From assembly GCA_965203615.1 (NCBI GenBank), contig OZ241900.1, positions 62,001-126,000 of the forward strand: a DNA stretch of 64,000 nucleotides. Reading direction: 5' to 3'. Position numbers and translations under genes: made by a program. Positions 25,431-34,488 of this stretch are shown piece after piece. Below the pieces are notes generated by a model, which saw nothing but the letters and a program-made list of their open reading frames with translations, was not told where the DNA came from and ran no database searches. The first letter of the stretch is position 1. Each line of letters opens with the position of its first letter. Source of the DNA: VXNE01 sp965203615 (GTDB lineage: Bacteria; Pseudomonadota; Gammaproteobacteria; Pseudomonadales; Azotimanducaceae).

Positions 25431-27849
25431 CGGGAGAATCGCCCCGATGATCAATTCGGACGAAGGGGACGTCCTGATCGACACCCTCGCGGGATCCGGA
25501 TCCGGGTTCCGGCCCGGGTTCCGTCCTGGGCGACGGAGACCGTTCAAGGGCGGCGCCAATCACCTCATCCATCCATTTGACCGGCAGGATGTCCAATGCG
25601 GACTTTACGTTGTCCGGCACGTCCTTCAGGTCGCGCGCATTGTCCTCGGGAATGATCACGCGGCGGACTCCGCCCCTGTGCGCGGCCAACAGTTTCTCCT
25701 TCAATCCGCCTATCCGAAGGACTTGTCCCCGCAACGTGATCTCGCCCGTCATGGCTACGTCCGCCCGCACGGGTATCCCAGTCAGGACAGACACCAGCGC
25801 CGTACACATCCCTGTCCCGGCGCTCGGACCGTCTTTTGGCGTCGCCCCTTCGGGAACGTGGATATGGATGTCGTGTTTCTCGTGGAAGTCGACGTCGATG
25901 CCCAGGTCTCCGGCACGGCTGCGGACAAACGTCAGCGCCGCCTGGATTGACTCCTGCATGACATCTCCAAGTGAACCGGTCTTCGTCTGGCGGCCTTTGC
26001 CTGGCACCGCCACCGCCTCGATATTCAACAGTTCGCCGCCCACCTGCGTCCATGCCAGGCCAGTGACGACTCCTATTCGGTTCTCGTCCTCGGCCCGACC
26101 GTAGTCGAACTTTCGTACGCCGTTGTAGTTCTCGATGTGTTCCTTGCCGATGGCGGTCTCCGACTCCCCATCGCCCAGCGCCTGATCCTTGACGACCTTG
26201 CGGCAGATCTTGGCGATTTCGCGTTCCAAAGCGCGCACACCAGCTTCCCGCGTGTAGTAGCGGATGAGTTCGACGATCGCCGATTCACAGATTTCGAAGT
26301 CCACCGATTCCAGTCCATTCAGCGCTTTCTGCTTGCCGATGAGAAAGCGCGACGCGATGTTGACCTTTTCGTCCTCGGTGTAGCCGGGCAGCCTGATCAC
26401 CTCCATGCGATCAAGCAGGGCCGGCGGAATATCCATCGAATTCGACGTGCATACGAAGAAGATGTCCGACAGGTCGTAGTCCACTTCAAGGTAGTGGTCG
26501 TTAAAGGTGTTGTTCTGTTCGGGATCCAGCACTTCGAGCAGGGCCGAGGCCGGGTCTCCCCGGAAGTCCATGCCCATCTTGTCGACCTCGTCGAGCAGGA
26601 ACAACGGGTTCCGCACTCCGACCCTCGCGACCTTCTGCAGGATCTTGCCCGGCATCGAGCCTATGTACGTGCGGCGATGCCCGCGAATCTCGGCCTCGTC
26701 CCGCACACCGCCGAGGGACATGCGCACGAACTTGCGATTGGTAGCGCGAGCGATCGACTCTCCCAGGGAGGTCTTCCCGACACCGGGAGGCCCGACGAGG
26801 CAAAGTACGGCCCCCTTGACCTTGCCCACGCGCCGCTGCACCGCGAGATACTCGACGATTCTCTCCTTCACTTCCTCAAGGCCGTAGTGATCGGCTTCGA
26901 GAATTGCCTCCGCAGCCTTGAGATCGCGGCGTGTCCGGCTTCGCTTTTTCCAGGGGAGCGACAGCAACCAGTCGAGGTATCCGCGAATGACCGTCGCCTC
27001 GGGCGACATCGGCGGCGTGCGCGTGAGCTTGGAGAGTTCATGCTCCGCCTTCTCCCTGGCCTCCTTGCGCATGCCCGCTTCGGTAATCTTGTGCCGAAGT
27101 TGCTCGAACTCGTCCGGCAACGTCTCGCCGCCGAGTTCCTGCTGGATCGCCTTCATCTTTTCGTTCAGGTAGTACTCGCGCTGGCTGTCCTCCATCTGCT
27201 TCTTGACGCGGCCGCGGATGCTCTTTTCCAGCCGAGTAAACGCCATCTCGGCTTCCATCAATCCGACGATCCGCTGCATGCGGTCGTCCAGGCTCACGGC
27301 CTCGAGGACCGCCTGCCGATCTTCGAGCTTGAAGGGGAGTTGCGTGGCAATGGTGTCGATGAGGCGGCCCGGTTCATCGATGGACGAAATCGAAGAAACC
27401 GTCTCCTGGGACACTTTCTTCGAGGATCCCGCGGATTCGACAAACGCTTCAAACTGCGACGACACCGAGCGCGTTACCGCTTCAGCCATCGTACTTTCGA
27501 CAGGAGGGTCTTCCAGCATCTCGACGTTGGCGATCAAGTGATGTCCATTGTCGTGCAACTCGGCAATCCGCACGCGCCCGACGCCTTCCACCAGAACCTT
27601 GACCGTTTCGTCGGGCAGTTGAAGCAGTTGCAGCACCGTGGCCGAGGTTCCCACGCCGAAGAGGTCCCGTTGTCCAGGGTTCTCGGACCCCGCATCGCGT
27701 TTGGAGACGAGAAGAACCTGCTTGTCCCCGGCCATGGCGGACTCGAGCGCCAGGATGGACGACCGGGTGCTGACGAACAGCGATAGCACTCCGTGGGGAA
27801 AAGCCACGATATCGCGCAGTGGCAGGACAGGAAGGGAGGTGTGGTTCAT
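25402..27849 (-). CDS. lon: ATP-dependent protease Lon
   Basis: Degrades misfolded and regulatory proteins. 815 residues from ATG 27849; the upstream open frame to 27954 is repeat copy D and not protein. Domains in order: N-terminal substrate domain (LPVLPLRDIVAFPH), coiled region, AAA module with Walker A GPPGVGKTSLGESIARA and sensor residues near LLDEVDKMGMDFRGDP, and the protease domain with catalytic Ser in PKDGPSAGTGM and Lys in GLKEKLLAAHRGG. Between clpX and hupB as in most gammaproteobacteria. Confidence 0.97.
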   Translation of the reverse strand: MNHTSLPVLPLRDIVAFPHGVLSLFVSTRSSILALESAMAGDKQVLLVSKRDAGSENPGQRDLFGVGTSATVLQLLQLPDETVKVLVEGVGRVRIAELHDNGHHLIANVEMLEDPPVESTMAEAVTRSVSSQFEAFVESAGSSKKVSQETVSSISSIDEPGRLIDTIATQLPFKLEDRQAVLEAVSLDDRMQRIVGLMEAEMAFTRLEKSIRGRVKKQMEDSQREYYLNEKMKAIQQELGGETLPDEFEQLRHKITEAGMRKEAREKAEHELSKLTRTPPMSPEATVIRGYLDWLLSLPWKKRSRTRRDLKAAEAILEADHYGLEEVKERIVEYLAVQRRVGKVKGAVLCLVGPPGVGKTSLGESIARATNRKFVRMSLGGVRDEAEIRGHRRTYIGSMPGKILQKVARVGVRNPLFLLDEVDKMGMDFRGDPASALLEVLDPEQNNTFNDHYLEVDYDLSDIFFVCTSNSMDIPPALLDRMEVIRLPGYTEDEKVNIASRFLIGKQKALNGLESVDFEICESAIVELIRYYTREAGVRALEREIAKICRKVVKDQALGDGESETAIGKEHIENYNGVRKFDYGRAEDENRIGVVTGLAWTQVGGELLNIEAVAVPGKGRQTKTGSLGDVMQESIQAALTFVRSRAGDLGIDVDFHEKHDIHIHVPEGATPKDGPSAGTGMCTALVSVLTGIPVRADVAMTGEITLRGQVLRIGGLKEKLLAAHRGGVRRVIIPEDNARDLKDVPDNVKSALDILPVKWMDEVIGAALERSPSPRTEPGPEPGSGSREGVDQDVPFVRIDHRGDSPVDSVFSPLI

Positions 27850-27868
27850 TTCAACGATGCCCTGGCCG

Positions 27869-27954
27869 GGAGCCCTCAGCCGGGGAAGCGTCCCCGACCG
27901 CTGACGCGTAAGGAAGTGCCGGCACTTGCCCCGTCGCCGGACACGGACTTCCAT
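27869..27954. repeat. Dispersed repeat copy D, before lon
   Basis: GGGAGCCCTCAGCCGGGG, AAGCGTCCCCGACCGCTGAC, GCGTAAGGAAGTGCCGGCAC then CCGGACACGGACTTCCATG. The first part is the left module of copy B; the end is a shortened right module (CCGGACACG ... TTCCATG), as if the middle of copy B were deleted. It contains AAGTGCCGGCACTT, a perfect palindrome. It occupies the 156-base gap between clpX and lon and would form hairpins in the lon leader. Confidence 0.75.
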
Positions 27955-28005
27955 GCGAGCGCAGGGTCATGCATGCGCACCGGCGACCATGGAAGCGATC
28001 GGCCG

Positions 28006-29304
28006 TCACTCCTCGGGCAATGCCTTGGCGCGGTTTTCGTACATCAGCAGGGGCTTGCTCTCCCCGTTGATGACGCTCGCATCGATGACGACCTTGGCGA
28101 CGGAATCGGAGGAGGACGGCAGGTCGTACATCGTATCGAGCAGGACGGACTCGAGGATGGAGCGAAGCCCCCGTGCGCCCGTCTTGCGTTCCATGGCCTT
28201 CTGCGCCACGGCCTGTAGCGCACCCCGGCGAAAATCAACCTCGGCGCCCTCCATGCCGAACAGCTTCGCATACTGCTTGGTAAGCGAGTTCTTCGGCTCC
28301 GTAAGAATCCGTACCAGCGCTCCGGCATCGAGCTCTTCGAGGGTTGCCACTACCGGAAGGCGGCCGACGAACTCCGGAATCAGCCCGTACTTGATCAGAT
28401 CTTCCGGTTCGACCTGGCGCAGCGTCTCGCCGATGTTCTTGCCCGAAACCTCTCTCCTTACCTCGGCGCCGAATCCAATCCCGCTGCGGTCCGAGCGTTC
28501 GACGATCACCTTGTCCAGGCCGGAAAAGGCGCCGCCGCAGATGAAAAGGATATTGCTGGTATCAACCTGCAGGAACTCTTGCTGGGGATGCTTGCGCCCG
28601 CCCTGCGGCGGCACCGAAGCGATCGTGCCTTCGATGAGCTTCAACAATGCCTGCTGTACACCCTCGCCGGAAACGTCGCGCGTAATTGACGGGTTGTCGG
28701 ACTTGCGCGAGATCTTGTCGATCTCGTCGATATAGACGATGCCAACCTGGGCCCGCTCCACATCGTATTCGCACTTCTGCAGGAGCTTCTGAATGATGTT
28801 CTCGACATCCTCGCCGACGTAACCCGCCTCGGTGAGCGTCGTTGCATCCGCAATGGTAAACGGCACGTCCAGCAGCCGTGCGAGCGTCTCGGCGAGGAGT
28901 GTCTTGCCGCATCCCGTCGGACCGATGAGGAGGATGTTGGACTTGGAAAGCTCCACATCCTCGCCATTGGCGCCAGAATTGCTCTTCGGGGCCGAATTCA
29001 GGCGCTTGTAGTGGTTGTATACGGCGACCGACAGGACCTTCTTCGCGTGTTCCTGACCGATGACATACATGTCGAGGATGTCGTTGATCTGACGGGGAAC
29101 GGGAAGTTTGTTGGCGTCCTTGCCCTGGTCGCTGTCCTGAACTTCCTCACGGATGATGTCGTTGCAAAGCTCGATGCATTCCGTGCAGATGAAAACTTCC
29201 GGGCCAGCGATGAGTTTCCGTACTTCGTGCTGACTCTTGTGGCAAAACGAGCAGAAAAGGGGTTTCCCCGAATCGTTGCCCTTGCCGCGTTGATGGTCCG
29301 CCAT
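28006..29304 (-). CDS. clpX: ClpX, ATPase subunit of the ClpXP protease
   Basis: Unfolds substrates and feeds them to ClpP. 432 residues. Zinc-binding N-domain with Cys18, Cys21, Cys40 and Cys43; Walker A IGPTGCGKTLLAET (about 128-135); Walker B VYIDEIDKI; IGF-type ClpP loop region (GIGFGAE); sensor GARGLRSIL. Preceded by clpP with a 142-base gap holding a stem AGCCCGG/CCGGGCT at 29413-29436. Confidence 0.97.
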   Translation of the reverse strand: MADHQRGKGNDSGKPLFCSFCHKSQHEVRKLIAGPEVFICTECIELCNDIIREEVQDSDQGKDANKLPVPRQINDILDMYVIGQEHAKKVLSVAVYNHYKRLNSAPKSNSGANGEDVELSKSNILLIGPTGCGKTLLAETLARLLDVPFTIADATTLTEAGYVGEDVENIIQKLLQKCEYDVERAQVGIVYIDEIDKISRKSDNPSITRDVSGEGVQQALLKLIEGTIASVPPQGGRKHPQQEFLQVDTSNILFICGGAFSGLDKVIVERSDRSGIGFGAEVRREVSGKNIGETLRQVEPEDLIKYGLIPEFVGRLPVVATLEELDAGALVRILTEPKNSLTKQYAKLFGMEGAEVDFRRGALQAVAQKAMERKTGARGLRSILESVLLDTMYDLPSSSDSVAKVVIDASVINGESKPLLMYENRAKALPEE

Positions 29305-29412
29305 ACAGCTCTTCCGTCTCTTGTGCTCGCTTTCCTTGTGGCTTTGCGGCCCGCGCTAGTCAGCGACAGGGCATCCGGTTCTCAACCATGCTTGCAAACG
29401 CGCCAAGTTTCA

Positions 29413-29436
29413 AGCCCGGATGTTTCCAACCGGGCT
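29413..29436 (-). terminator. Stem-loop between clpP and clpX
   Basis: AGCCCGG (29413-29419) and CCGGGCT (29430-29436), ten-base loop, ten bases after the clpP stop on the minus strand. No clear T run follows, so it may be a weak attenuator or an RNA-stabilising hairpin that lets clpP and clpX levels differ. Confidence 0.35.
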
Positions 29437-29446
29437 CAACACGGCA

Positions 29447-30085
29447 CTAAACGACTGCGGCGGCCTTGAGTTTGGGAGGTGGATAGTGCACCGCGTCGAT
29501 CAGCCCGTACTCCACCGCATCCTCGGGACTCATCCAGTAGTCCCGATCCGTGTCCTCGGCGATGCGTTCGATCGGCTGTCCCGTGTGCTGGGCGAGAATC
29601 GTGTTCAGCCGCTGTCGCATCGAAACGATTTCCCGCGCCTGTATCTCGATGTCCGCGGCCACCCCCCGGGATCCGCCGGATGGCTGGTGAAGCATGACGC
29701 GCGAATTCGGCAACGCAAAACGCTTCTTCGGGGCACCGGCCGCAAGCAGGAACGCGCCCATGCTCGCCGCCTGGCCAATACACCAGGTACTCACGTCGCA
29801 CGAAACGAACTGGATGGCGTCGTAGATCGCCAGTCCCGCGGTGACCGATCCGCCGGGCGAGTTGATGTAAAGGGATATGTCCTTCTCGGAATTCTCGGAC
29901 ACCACGTACAGCAACTGGGCGACGATGAGATTCGCGACATTGTCGTCCACCGGCCCGACGATGAAGATGATGCGATCCCGAAGAAGCCGCGAATAAATGT
30001 CGTACGCGCGCTCGCCCCGGGGACTCTGTTCCACCACCATGGGGACCAGCCCAAGATTCCTGATCGTCCGGTCTTGATCGTTCAC
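29447..30085 (-). CDS. clpP: ClpP, proteolytic subunit
   Basis: Serine protease chamber of ClpXP. 212 residues. Catalytic triad Ser109 (GQAASMGAFLL), His133 (VMLHQPSGG) and Asp182 (TDRDYWM); ProRMVVE-like start LGLVPMVVEQSPRGERAYDIYSRLL is the usual processing and assembly region. Two bases separate it from the tig stop, so tig and clpP form one transcript. Confidence 0.97.
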   Translation of the reverse strand: MNDQDRTIRNLGLVPMVVEQSPRGERAYDIYSRLLRDRIIFIVGPVDDNVANLIVAQLLYVVSENSEKDISLYINSPGGSVTAGLAIYDAIQFVSCDVSTWCIGQAASMGAFLLAAGAPKKRFALPNSRVMLHQPSGGSRGVAADIEIQAREIVSMRQRLNTILAQHTGQPIERIAEDTDRDYWMSPEDAVEYGLIDAVHYPPPKLKAAAVV

Positions 30086-30087
30086 TG

Positions 30088-31437
30088 CTAATCCTCTTTA
30101 CCAGCGGCTTCGCCGGTCGACCCCGGGTTTCCGGACATCACATCCTGGAAAGTGCTCCGCACGGTTTCGATGGCTGCCAATCCAGCGACATGGTCGACCA
30201 CCTGGTCGGTGAGCGTAGTCTGTTCGACCGACTGCAACAACCTCTCGTCGCCGTAGTATGCGTTGATCACCTCTTCGGGCTTTTCGTACCGCTCGGCGAT
30301 CGTTTCGATACGTTCGCGGAGCTTGTCCCCGTCCACCGTCAAAGACGCGTCTTCCACGATGGCTCTCATGACAAGGCCGGTCTTGACTCGCTTCTCCGCT
30401 TCGGCCCCGACGAGATCTCCGATCCGATCGAGATCCTCTTCCTGCGACGGAAGTCCGAGGCGGCGGCGCAGTTCCGCGCCCATCTGTTCTCGTTCGCGCT
30501 CAATGAGCGCCTGCGGCAATGCAAAGTCGTGCAGTTCGGCAATGGCGTCGAGCACCTGCTGGTGCATACGTTGGTGAATCGCCGCATCGAGCCGCGCCTG
30601 CATATCCTTCTGGATCGCTTCCCGGAAAGCCTCCTCGCCGCCTTCCGTGACCCCCAGCGAACCGAAAAAGGCTTCGTCCAGATCGGGAAGTTCGGATTCC
30701 TCTACCGAAGCCACGGCCACGTCGAAGGCGAGTTCGGTGCCGCGCCGGGATTCGTCCGGAAAGTCGGGGGGTAGCGTCGCGGAGAACGCTTTTTCCTCCC
30801 CGGACGACATGCCGCGAACGGCCTGATCGACATCCTCGAGCACGCTGCCATCGCCAACAATGAATGCCGCGTTCTTACCCGGGATACGCGGGCCGCGCAA
30901 CGGATCTCCCGCAATGCTGAAGTCAGCGGCGACCAGGTCGCCCTCCTCCGCCGGCCGATCCACCCGGTTCCACTTCCTGTTTCGTTCCCTCAAGGTCTGG
31001 ATCATGTCGTCGATGTCCGCACCCGTCACCTCGGCTTCCGGCCTTACGAGGCGGACATCCGAAAGGTCGGCCACCTTCACCTCCGGCATGACCTCGAAGG
31101 CCGCCAAAAAAGTGAAGTCCGCACCGGACGCGATGTCCGGCGCATCGAAGGTGGGGGGACCGGCAAGTTCGAACGATTCGCGCCGCGCCGCTTCGACGAA
31201 GCTCTCCTGCATCAGGTCGGCAGCCACCTCTCGGCGTATGGACGCGCCGAATCTGCGACTCGCTTCCTTCACTGGCATCTTGCCAGGCCGAAAGCCGTTC
31301 ACGCGCGCTTCCCGCGCTACCACACGCGTCCGTTCCGCGACACGCTCGTCGAATGCCTCCGCGGGAAACGACACCTTGATACGGCGCTGAAGGCCTTCGG
31401 TGCTTTCAAGGGATACCTGTACGTCGCCTGGTGACAT
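30088..31437 (-). CDS. tig: Trigger factor
   Basis: Ribosome-bound chaperone with peptidyl-prolyl isomerase activity. 449 residues. Ribosome-binding tip in the N-domain (FRPGKMPVKEASRRFG), FKBP-like middle domain (about 155-245; EGDLVAADFSI ... MSSGEEKAFSATLPPDFPDE), C-terminal helical chaperone domain. Length slightly above the 432 of E. coli. First gene of tig-clpP-clpX; upstream are the tRNA genes on the same strand. Confidence 0.96.
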   Translation of the reverse strand: MSPGDVQVSLESTEGLQRRIKVSFPAEAFDERVAERTRVVAREARVNGFRPGKMPVKEASRRFGASIRREVAADLMQESFVEAARRESFELAGPPTFDAPDIASGADFTFLAAFEVMPEVKVADLSDVRLVRPEAEVTGADIDDMIQTLRERNRKWNRVDRPAEEGDLVAADFSIAGDPLRGPRIPGKNAAFIVGDGSVLEDVDQAVRGMSSGEEKAFSATLPPDFPDESRRGTELAFDVAVASVEESELPDLDEAFFGSLGVTEGGEEAFREAIQKDMQARLDAAIHQRMHQQVLDAIAELHDFALPQALIEREREQMGAELRRRLGLPSQEEDLDRIGDLVGAEAEKRVKTGLVMRAIVEDASLTVDGDKLRERIETIAERYEKPEEVINAYYGDERLLQSVEQTTLTDQVVDHVAGLAAIETVRSTFQDVMSGNPGSTGEAAGKED

Positions 31438-31463
31438 CGGACCTCAGAACCTAGGGGACATGC

Positions 31464-31480
31464 ATCCGGGAAACCCGGAT
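31464..31480. other. Perfect hairpin between tRNA-His and tig
   Basis: ATCCGGGAAACCCGGAT, a seven-base-pair stem with a three-base loop, in the 132-base gap. No T run on the minus strand, so it is as likely a processing or stability element as a terminator. The rest of the gap is featureless to me. Confidence 0.35.
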
Positions 31481-31569
31481 TTCTGATGTGTTATCCATGA
31501 GACGTAGTCTGTCTGTTCATGTGCAAACCGGCAACCCGTCCTGTGGGACGCGTACGGGCGTTGCGGCAT

Positions 31570-31646
31570 TGGGGTGGACGATGGGGTTTGAACCCACGAC
31601 CGCCGGATCCACAATCCGGAGCTCTACCAACTGAGCTACGCCCACC
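31570..31646 (-). tRNA. tRNA-His (GTG)
   Basis: Cloverleaf read on the minus strand: extra G(-1) at 31646 opposite C73, the tRNA-His identity pair; anticodon stem CCGGA/UCCGG with loop UUGUGGA giving GUG; T-loop GUUCAAACC; CCA encoded at 31572-31570. Confidence 0.96.
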
Positions 31647-31712
31647 ATCGTTGCCGCTGCACGCGCCGCGCATGCACTGACTCTCATTCATGCCGCCGGG
31701 TAGCTTCGATCC

Positions 31713-31789
31713 TGGCACGCCCGGCAGGGCTCGAACCTGCAACCCTCGGCTTAGAAGGCCGATGCTCTATCCAGTTGAGCTACGGGCGC
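31713..31789 (-). tRNA. tRNA-Arg (TCT)
   Basis: Minus-strand cloverleaf of 77 bases, acceptor GCGCCCG with CGGGCGU, anticodon stem UCGGC/GCCGA with loop CUUCUAA giving UCU; T-arm GCAGGTTCGAGCCCTGC; encoded CCA at the 3' end. Middle member of the three-tRNA cluster. Confidence 0.96.
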
Positions 31790-31935
31790 AATCGGCGTCG
31801 ACACCTCCCATGGACTCGTCGATCTCCTGACCATGCTCCACAGGGAAACACTGGCGTCATTCCGGCGCGTCTTCTGGCAACTTTCCGACGCGTTTCAAAT
31901 GCTGTTCCGATACTCTCCTGGCCTCGGGACCCTCG

Positions 31936-32012
31936 TGGTCGGGGTAGGGAGATTCGAACTCCCGACTTCCTGCTCCCAAAGCAGGCGCGCTGCCAGACTG
32001 CGCCATACCCCG
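31936..32012 (-). tRNA. tRNA-Pro (TGG)
   Basis: Minus-strand cloverleaf of 77 bases, acceptor CGGGGTA/TACCCCG, anticodon stem CCTGC/GCAGG with loop TTTGGGA giving UGG; T-arm GGGAGTTCGAATCTCCC; discriminator A and encoded CCA. First tRNA of the cluster in transcription order Pro-Arg-His. Confidence 0.96.
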
Positions 32013-32047
32013 CCATTCGCTTGAGCATTGCCCTGCCGAGCGCGCGA

Positions 32048-32076
32048 ATCATACTGGCCGCCATATGGACGGTCAA
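32048..32076 (-). promoter_or_regulatory. Stable-RNA promoter of the tRNA cluster
   Basis: On the minus strand TTGACC (32071-32076), 17 bases, TATGAT (32048-32053), followed by the GC-rich discriminator TCGCGCGCTCGGC typical of stringently controlled stable-RNA promoters. The start would be about 30 bases before tRNA-Pro. Confidence 0.8.
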
Positions 32077-32147
32077 ACTCGTAGCATGTCAAACTTGAAC
32101 CCCCGGCCGGCCGCGTGGTGAACGATGCGGACAGCAAGCGAAAGACC

Positions 32148-32222
32148 CCATGGAACGAGCGTCCAGGGGGAGCGTCAGCGATCTGGGGCGCATGTTCCAT
32201 GGGCGACGAGCGGGCTGGAACA
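32148..32222. repeat. Dispersed repeat copy E, before folD
   Basis: CCATGGAAC (32148-32156) and GTTCCATGG (32194-32202) frame a 55-base unit of the same length and layout as in copy A, followed by CGACGAGCGGG as there. Inside, GGGGGAGCGTCAGCGA matches the copy A core. Read in the folD frame it gives FHGRRAG, the same heptapeptide encoded by copy A, but it is outside folD proper. Confidence 0.75.
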
Positions 32223-32230
32223 CTGACACC

Positions 32231-33076
32231 ATGACGGCGCGAATACTCGACGGCAACGCGATCGCAGCGTCCATTCGGTCACGGATTGCCACCGCCGTGT
32301 CAGAGCGCCGCGACAAGGATCTCCGACCGCCCGGCGTTGCCGTGCTGCTGGTCGGCGACGATCCCGCCTCGGAGATATATGTCCGGTTGAAGCGGCGGGA
32401 TTGCCGGGAAGTCGGTTTCAAACACGACATCCGCCATCTCTCCGCCAATACCCAGCCGGCGGAGCTCTCGGCGATGATCGAGGAACTCAACGCCGACGAC
32501 AGCATCGACGGCATCCTGGTGCAGTTGCCCCTGCCACCGCAGTTCGAAGCCTCCCGGATCCTCGAGAGCATCGCTCCCTCGAAGGATGTCGACGGGGTGC
32601 ATCCGTACAACATCGGCCGCCTGGCGTTGCGCAGGCCCACGTTACGGTCATGCACGCCGAAGGGCATCATGACCCTCCTCGGATTCACCGGCAGGGAGCT
32701 ACGCGGTCTGGACGCCACCATTGTCGGGGCATCGAATCATGTCGGCAGGCCGATGGCCCTCGAGTTGCTCCTGGTCGGCTGCACCGTCACCGCGGCGCAC
32801 AAGTTCAGCAAGAATACGGCAGGGCACGTCTCGACGGCGGACATCGTCATATCCGCGACCGGCCATCGTGGCCTCATCCGGGGCGACTGGATCAAGCCAG
32901 GGGCGATCGTCATCGATGTCGGCATCACCCGGGAGAAAAACAAGCTGTATGGCGATGTGGACTTCGAGGCGGCCCGCGAGCGGGCTTCCTGGATCACACC
33001 CGTGCCCGGAGGCGTAGGGCCCATGACGCGGGTATCCATGCTGGAGAACGCGCTGCAGTCCGCCGAAGCCACATGA
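32231..33076 (+). CDS. folD: Methylenetetrahydrofolate dehydrogenase/cyclohydrolase
   Basis: Interconverts 5,10-methylene-, methenyl- and 10-formyl-tetrahydrofolate with NADP. 281 residues from ATG 32231. Signatures: PPGVAVLLVGDDPASEIYVRLK with the catalytic Tyr and Lys region, GILVQLPLP, DVDGVHPYNIGRL, and the C-terminal PVPGGVGPMTRVSML. The frame is open to 32150, but that stretch is a dispersed repeat. One-carbon units supply metH, purine synthesis and tRNA formylation. Confidence 0.95.
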   Translation: MTARILDGNAIAASIRSRIATAVSERRDKDLRPPGVAVLLVGDDPASEIYVRLKRRDCREVGFKHDIRHLSANTQPAELSAMIEELNADDSIDGILVQLPLPPQFEASRILESIAPSKDVDGVHPYNIGRLALRRPTLRSCTPKGIMTLLGFTGRELRGLDATIVGASNHVGRPMALELLLVGCTVTAAHKFSKNTAGHVSTADIVISATGHRGLIRGDWIKPGAIVIDVGITREKNKLYGDVDFEAARERASWITPVPGGVGPMTRVSMLENALQSAEAT

Positions 33077-33156
33077 CCGTGCCCCACAGCCTCGCCCATC
33101 GTCGATCATGCAACAACCAGGGCCGGTCGCCGGCGCTCCCCGCGGATGGCTGATCC

Positions 33157-33873
33157 ATGAAGGTGCTGTTCGTGTCCGACCTGCATGTCGATACGGGCAG
33201 GCCCCACGTGCTCGAGGGACTGAATCGCCTTGTCGAGTCCGAGGCCCCCTCAGCCGACGCGCTCTACATACTGGGTGACCTCGCCGAGGTGTGGATCGGC
33301 GACGACGACGACTCCGAAACCGCCGGAGCCTTGCGCGAAGCGCTGTCGCGAGCCGCGCGACTGTGTCCATTGCGGATCATGCACGGGAACCGGGATTTCC
33401 TTCTCGGTCAGCGTTTCGCCCGGGATGTCGGCGGTGAGCTCATCGACGACCCCTACGTAGCCCAGATAAACGGACAAAGGGTCCTCCTCACCCATGGCGA
33501 TGCTCTCTGCACGGCCGATACGGCATATCAAGATGCCCGCCGCCTGTTCCGCTCCGAAGCGTGGCAACGCGACATACTGGGCAAGAGCCTGGAGGAGCGA
33601 CGCGGGATAGCTCGGCAGATGCGCGAGCAGAGCAAGGCGGCAAACGCGAACAAGGCGGAGAACATCATGGATGTGACGCCCGAAGAAGTCGTCGCCCTGA
33701 TGCGGCAGACCCGTTGCGAGACGCTCATCCACGGCCATACGCATCGGCCCGGAGTGACCGACGTGCCGCTCGGAGCAACGATCGGCACGCGTTATGTCCT
33801 GGGAGACTGGGATCGCTGTGGCTGGTTCATCCGTTTCGGAGACGCGCAGGAACTCGTCTGCTTTTCGCTATAG
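33157..33873 (+). CDS. lpxH: UDP-2,3-diacylglucosamine pyrophosphatase LpxH
   Basis: Fourth step of lipid A synthesis, removing UMP to give lipid X at the inner membrane. 238 residues, normal length. Calcineurin-like metal ligands in FVSDLHVD (Asp8, His10), LGDLAEVWIGDDD, MHGNRDFLLG, LTHGDALC and IHGHTHRPG. ATG at 33157 follows a short gap after folD on the same strand. The last six bases overlap miaE on the other strand. Confidence 0.95.
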   Translation: MKVLFVSDLHVDTGRPHVLEGLNRLVESEAPSADALYILGDLAEVWIGDDDDSETAGALREALSRAARLCPLRIMHGNRDFLLGQRFARDVGGELIDDPYVAQINGQRVLLTHGDALCTADTAYQDARRLFRSEAWQRDILGKSLEERRGIARQMREQSKAANANKAENIMDVTPEEVVALMRQTRCETLIHGHTHRPGVTDVPLGATIGTRYVLGDWDRCGWFIRFGDAQELVCFSL

Positions 33874-34488
33874 CGGCCTGCCTGCCGGCGGACCGCCATG
33901 GAACCGAAGTTCGTCGTCGGGGTCCAGGATCAATGCCCGCTCCGCCTCCAGCAATTCCGCCACGCGATCATCGACCGGCCCGCCCGCGCAATGCCGGGCC
34001 AGGCTGAGATAAATGCGGAAGTGGCGCGCCTCGGAAGCGAGCAGGTCCCCATAGAAACGTCCCAGGTCCCCGTCCACGCTGAGGGAGAGCCGATGGAAGC
34101 GTTCGCACGAACGCGCTTCGATGATGGCGCCGACAATCAACGTATCGACAACGCGCGCCGGCTCGCGTTTGCCGACGCGCGCAAACAGGCCGGCGGCGTA
34201 GCGCGAAGGCGACAGGTGCCGATAGGTGACGCCGCGCGAATGCATGACCTTCAGCACCTGCTCGAAATGTCGCAGTTCCTCGCGTGCGACCTTCGACAGA
34301 GCCGTCAGCAGGGCCGGTTGGTCGACGTAGCGGAACAGCATGTTGAGGGCGGTGCCCGCAGCCTTCTTCTCGCAGTTGGCGTGGTCGATCAACAGGATGT
34401 CGAGCGAATCCAATGCAGCCGCCACCCAGGCGTCGGGGGTTTCGCAGCGCAGGAAGGCGCGAACCGGGTCGATGTCAGCGACGGTCAT
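33868..34488 (-). CDS. miaE: tRNA-(ms2io6A) hydroxylase MiaE
   Basis: Oxygen-dependent hydroxylation of 2-methylthio-N6-isopentenyladenosine at tRNA position 37. 206 residues, an all-helical ferritin-like protein with diiron ligands in LIDHANCEKKAAG, REELRHFEQVL, ARSCERFHRL and SEARHFRIYL. Starts inside the stop of the DUF1289 gene (ATGA), so the two are coupled. Confidence 0.93.
   Translation of the reverse strand: MTVADIDPVRAFLRCETPDAWVAAALDSLDILLIDHANCEKKAAGTALNMLFRYVDQPALLTALSKVAREELRHFEQVLKVMHSRGVTYRHLSPSRYAAGLFARVGKREPARVVDTLIVGAIIEARSCERFHRLSLSVDGDLGRFYGDLLASEARHFRIYLSLARHCAGGPVDDRVAELLEAERALILDPDDELRFHGGPPAGRPL

Noticed and set aside
27850..27954. 35-residue N-terminal extension of Lon
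   Set aside because: It is encoded by dispersed repeat copy D, and Lon proteins begin near LPVLPLRDIVAFP.
4519..32222. Dispersed repeats as CRISPR repeats
   Set aside because: Copies are kilobases apart, of unequal length and not regularly spaced.
32150..32230. 27-residue N-terminal extension of FolD
   Set aside because: It is encoded by dispersed repeat copy E; FolD normally begins close to ARILDG.
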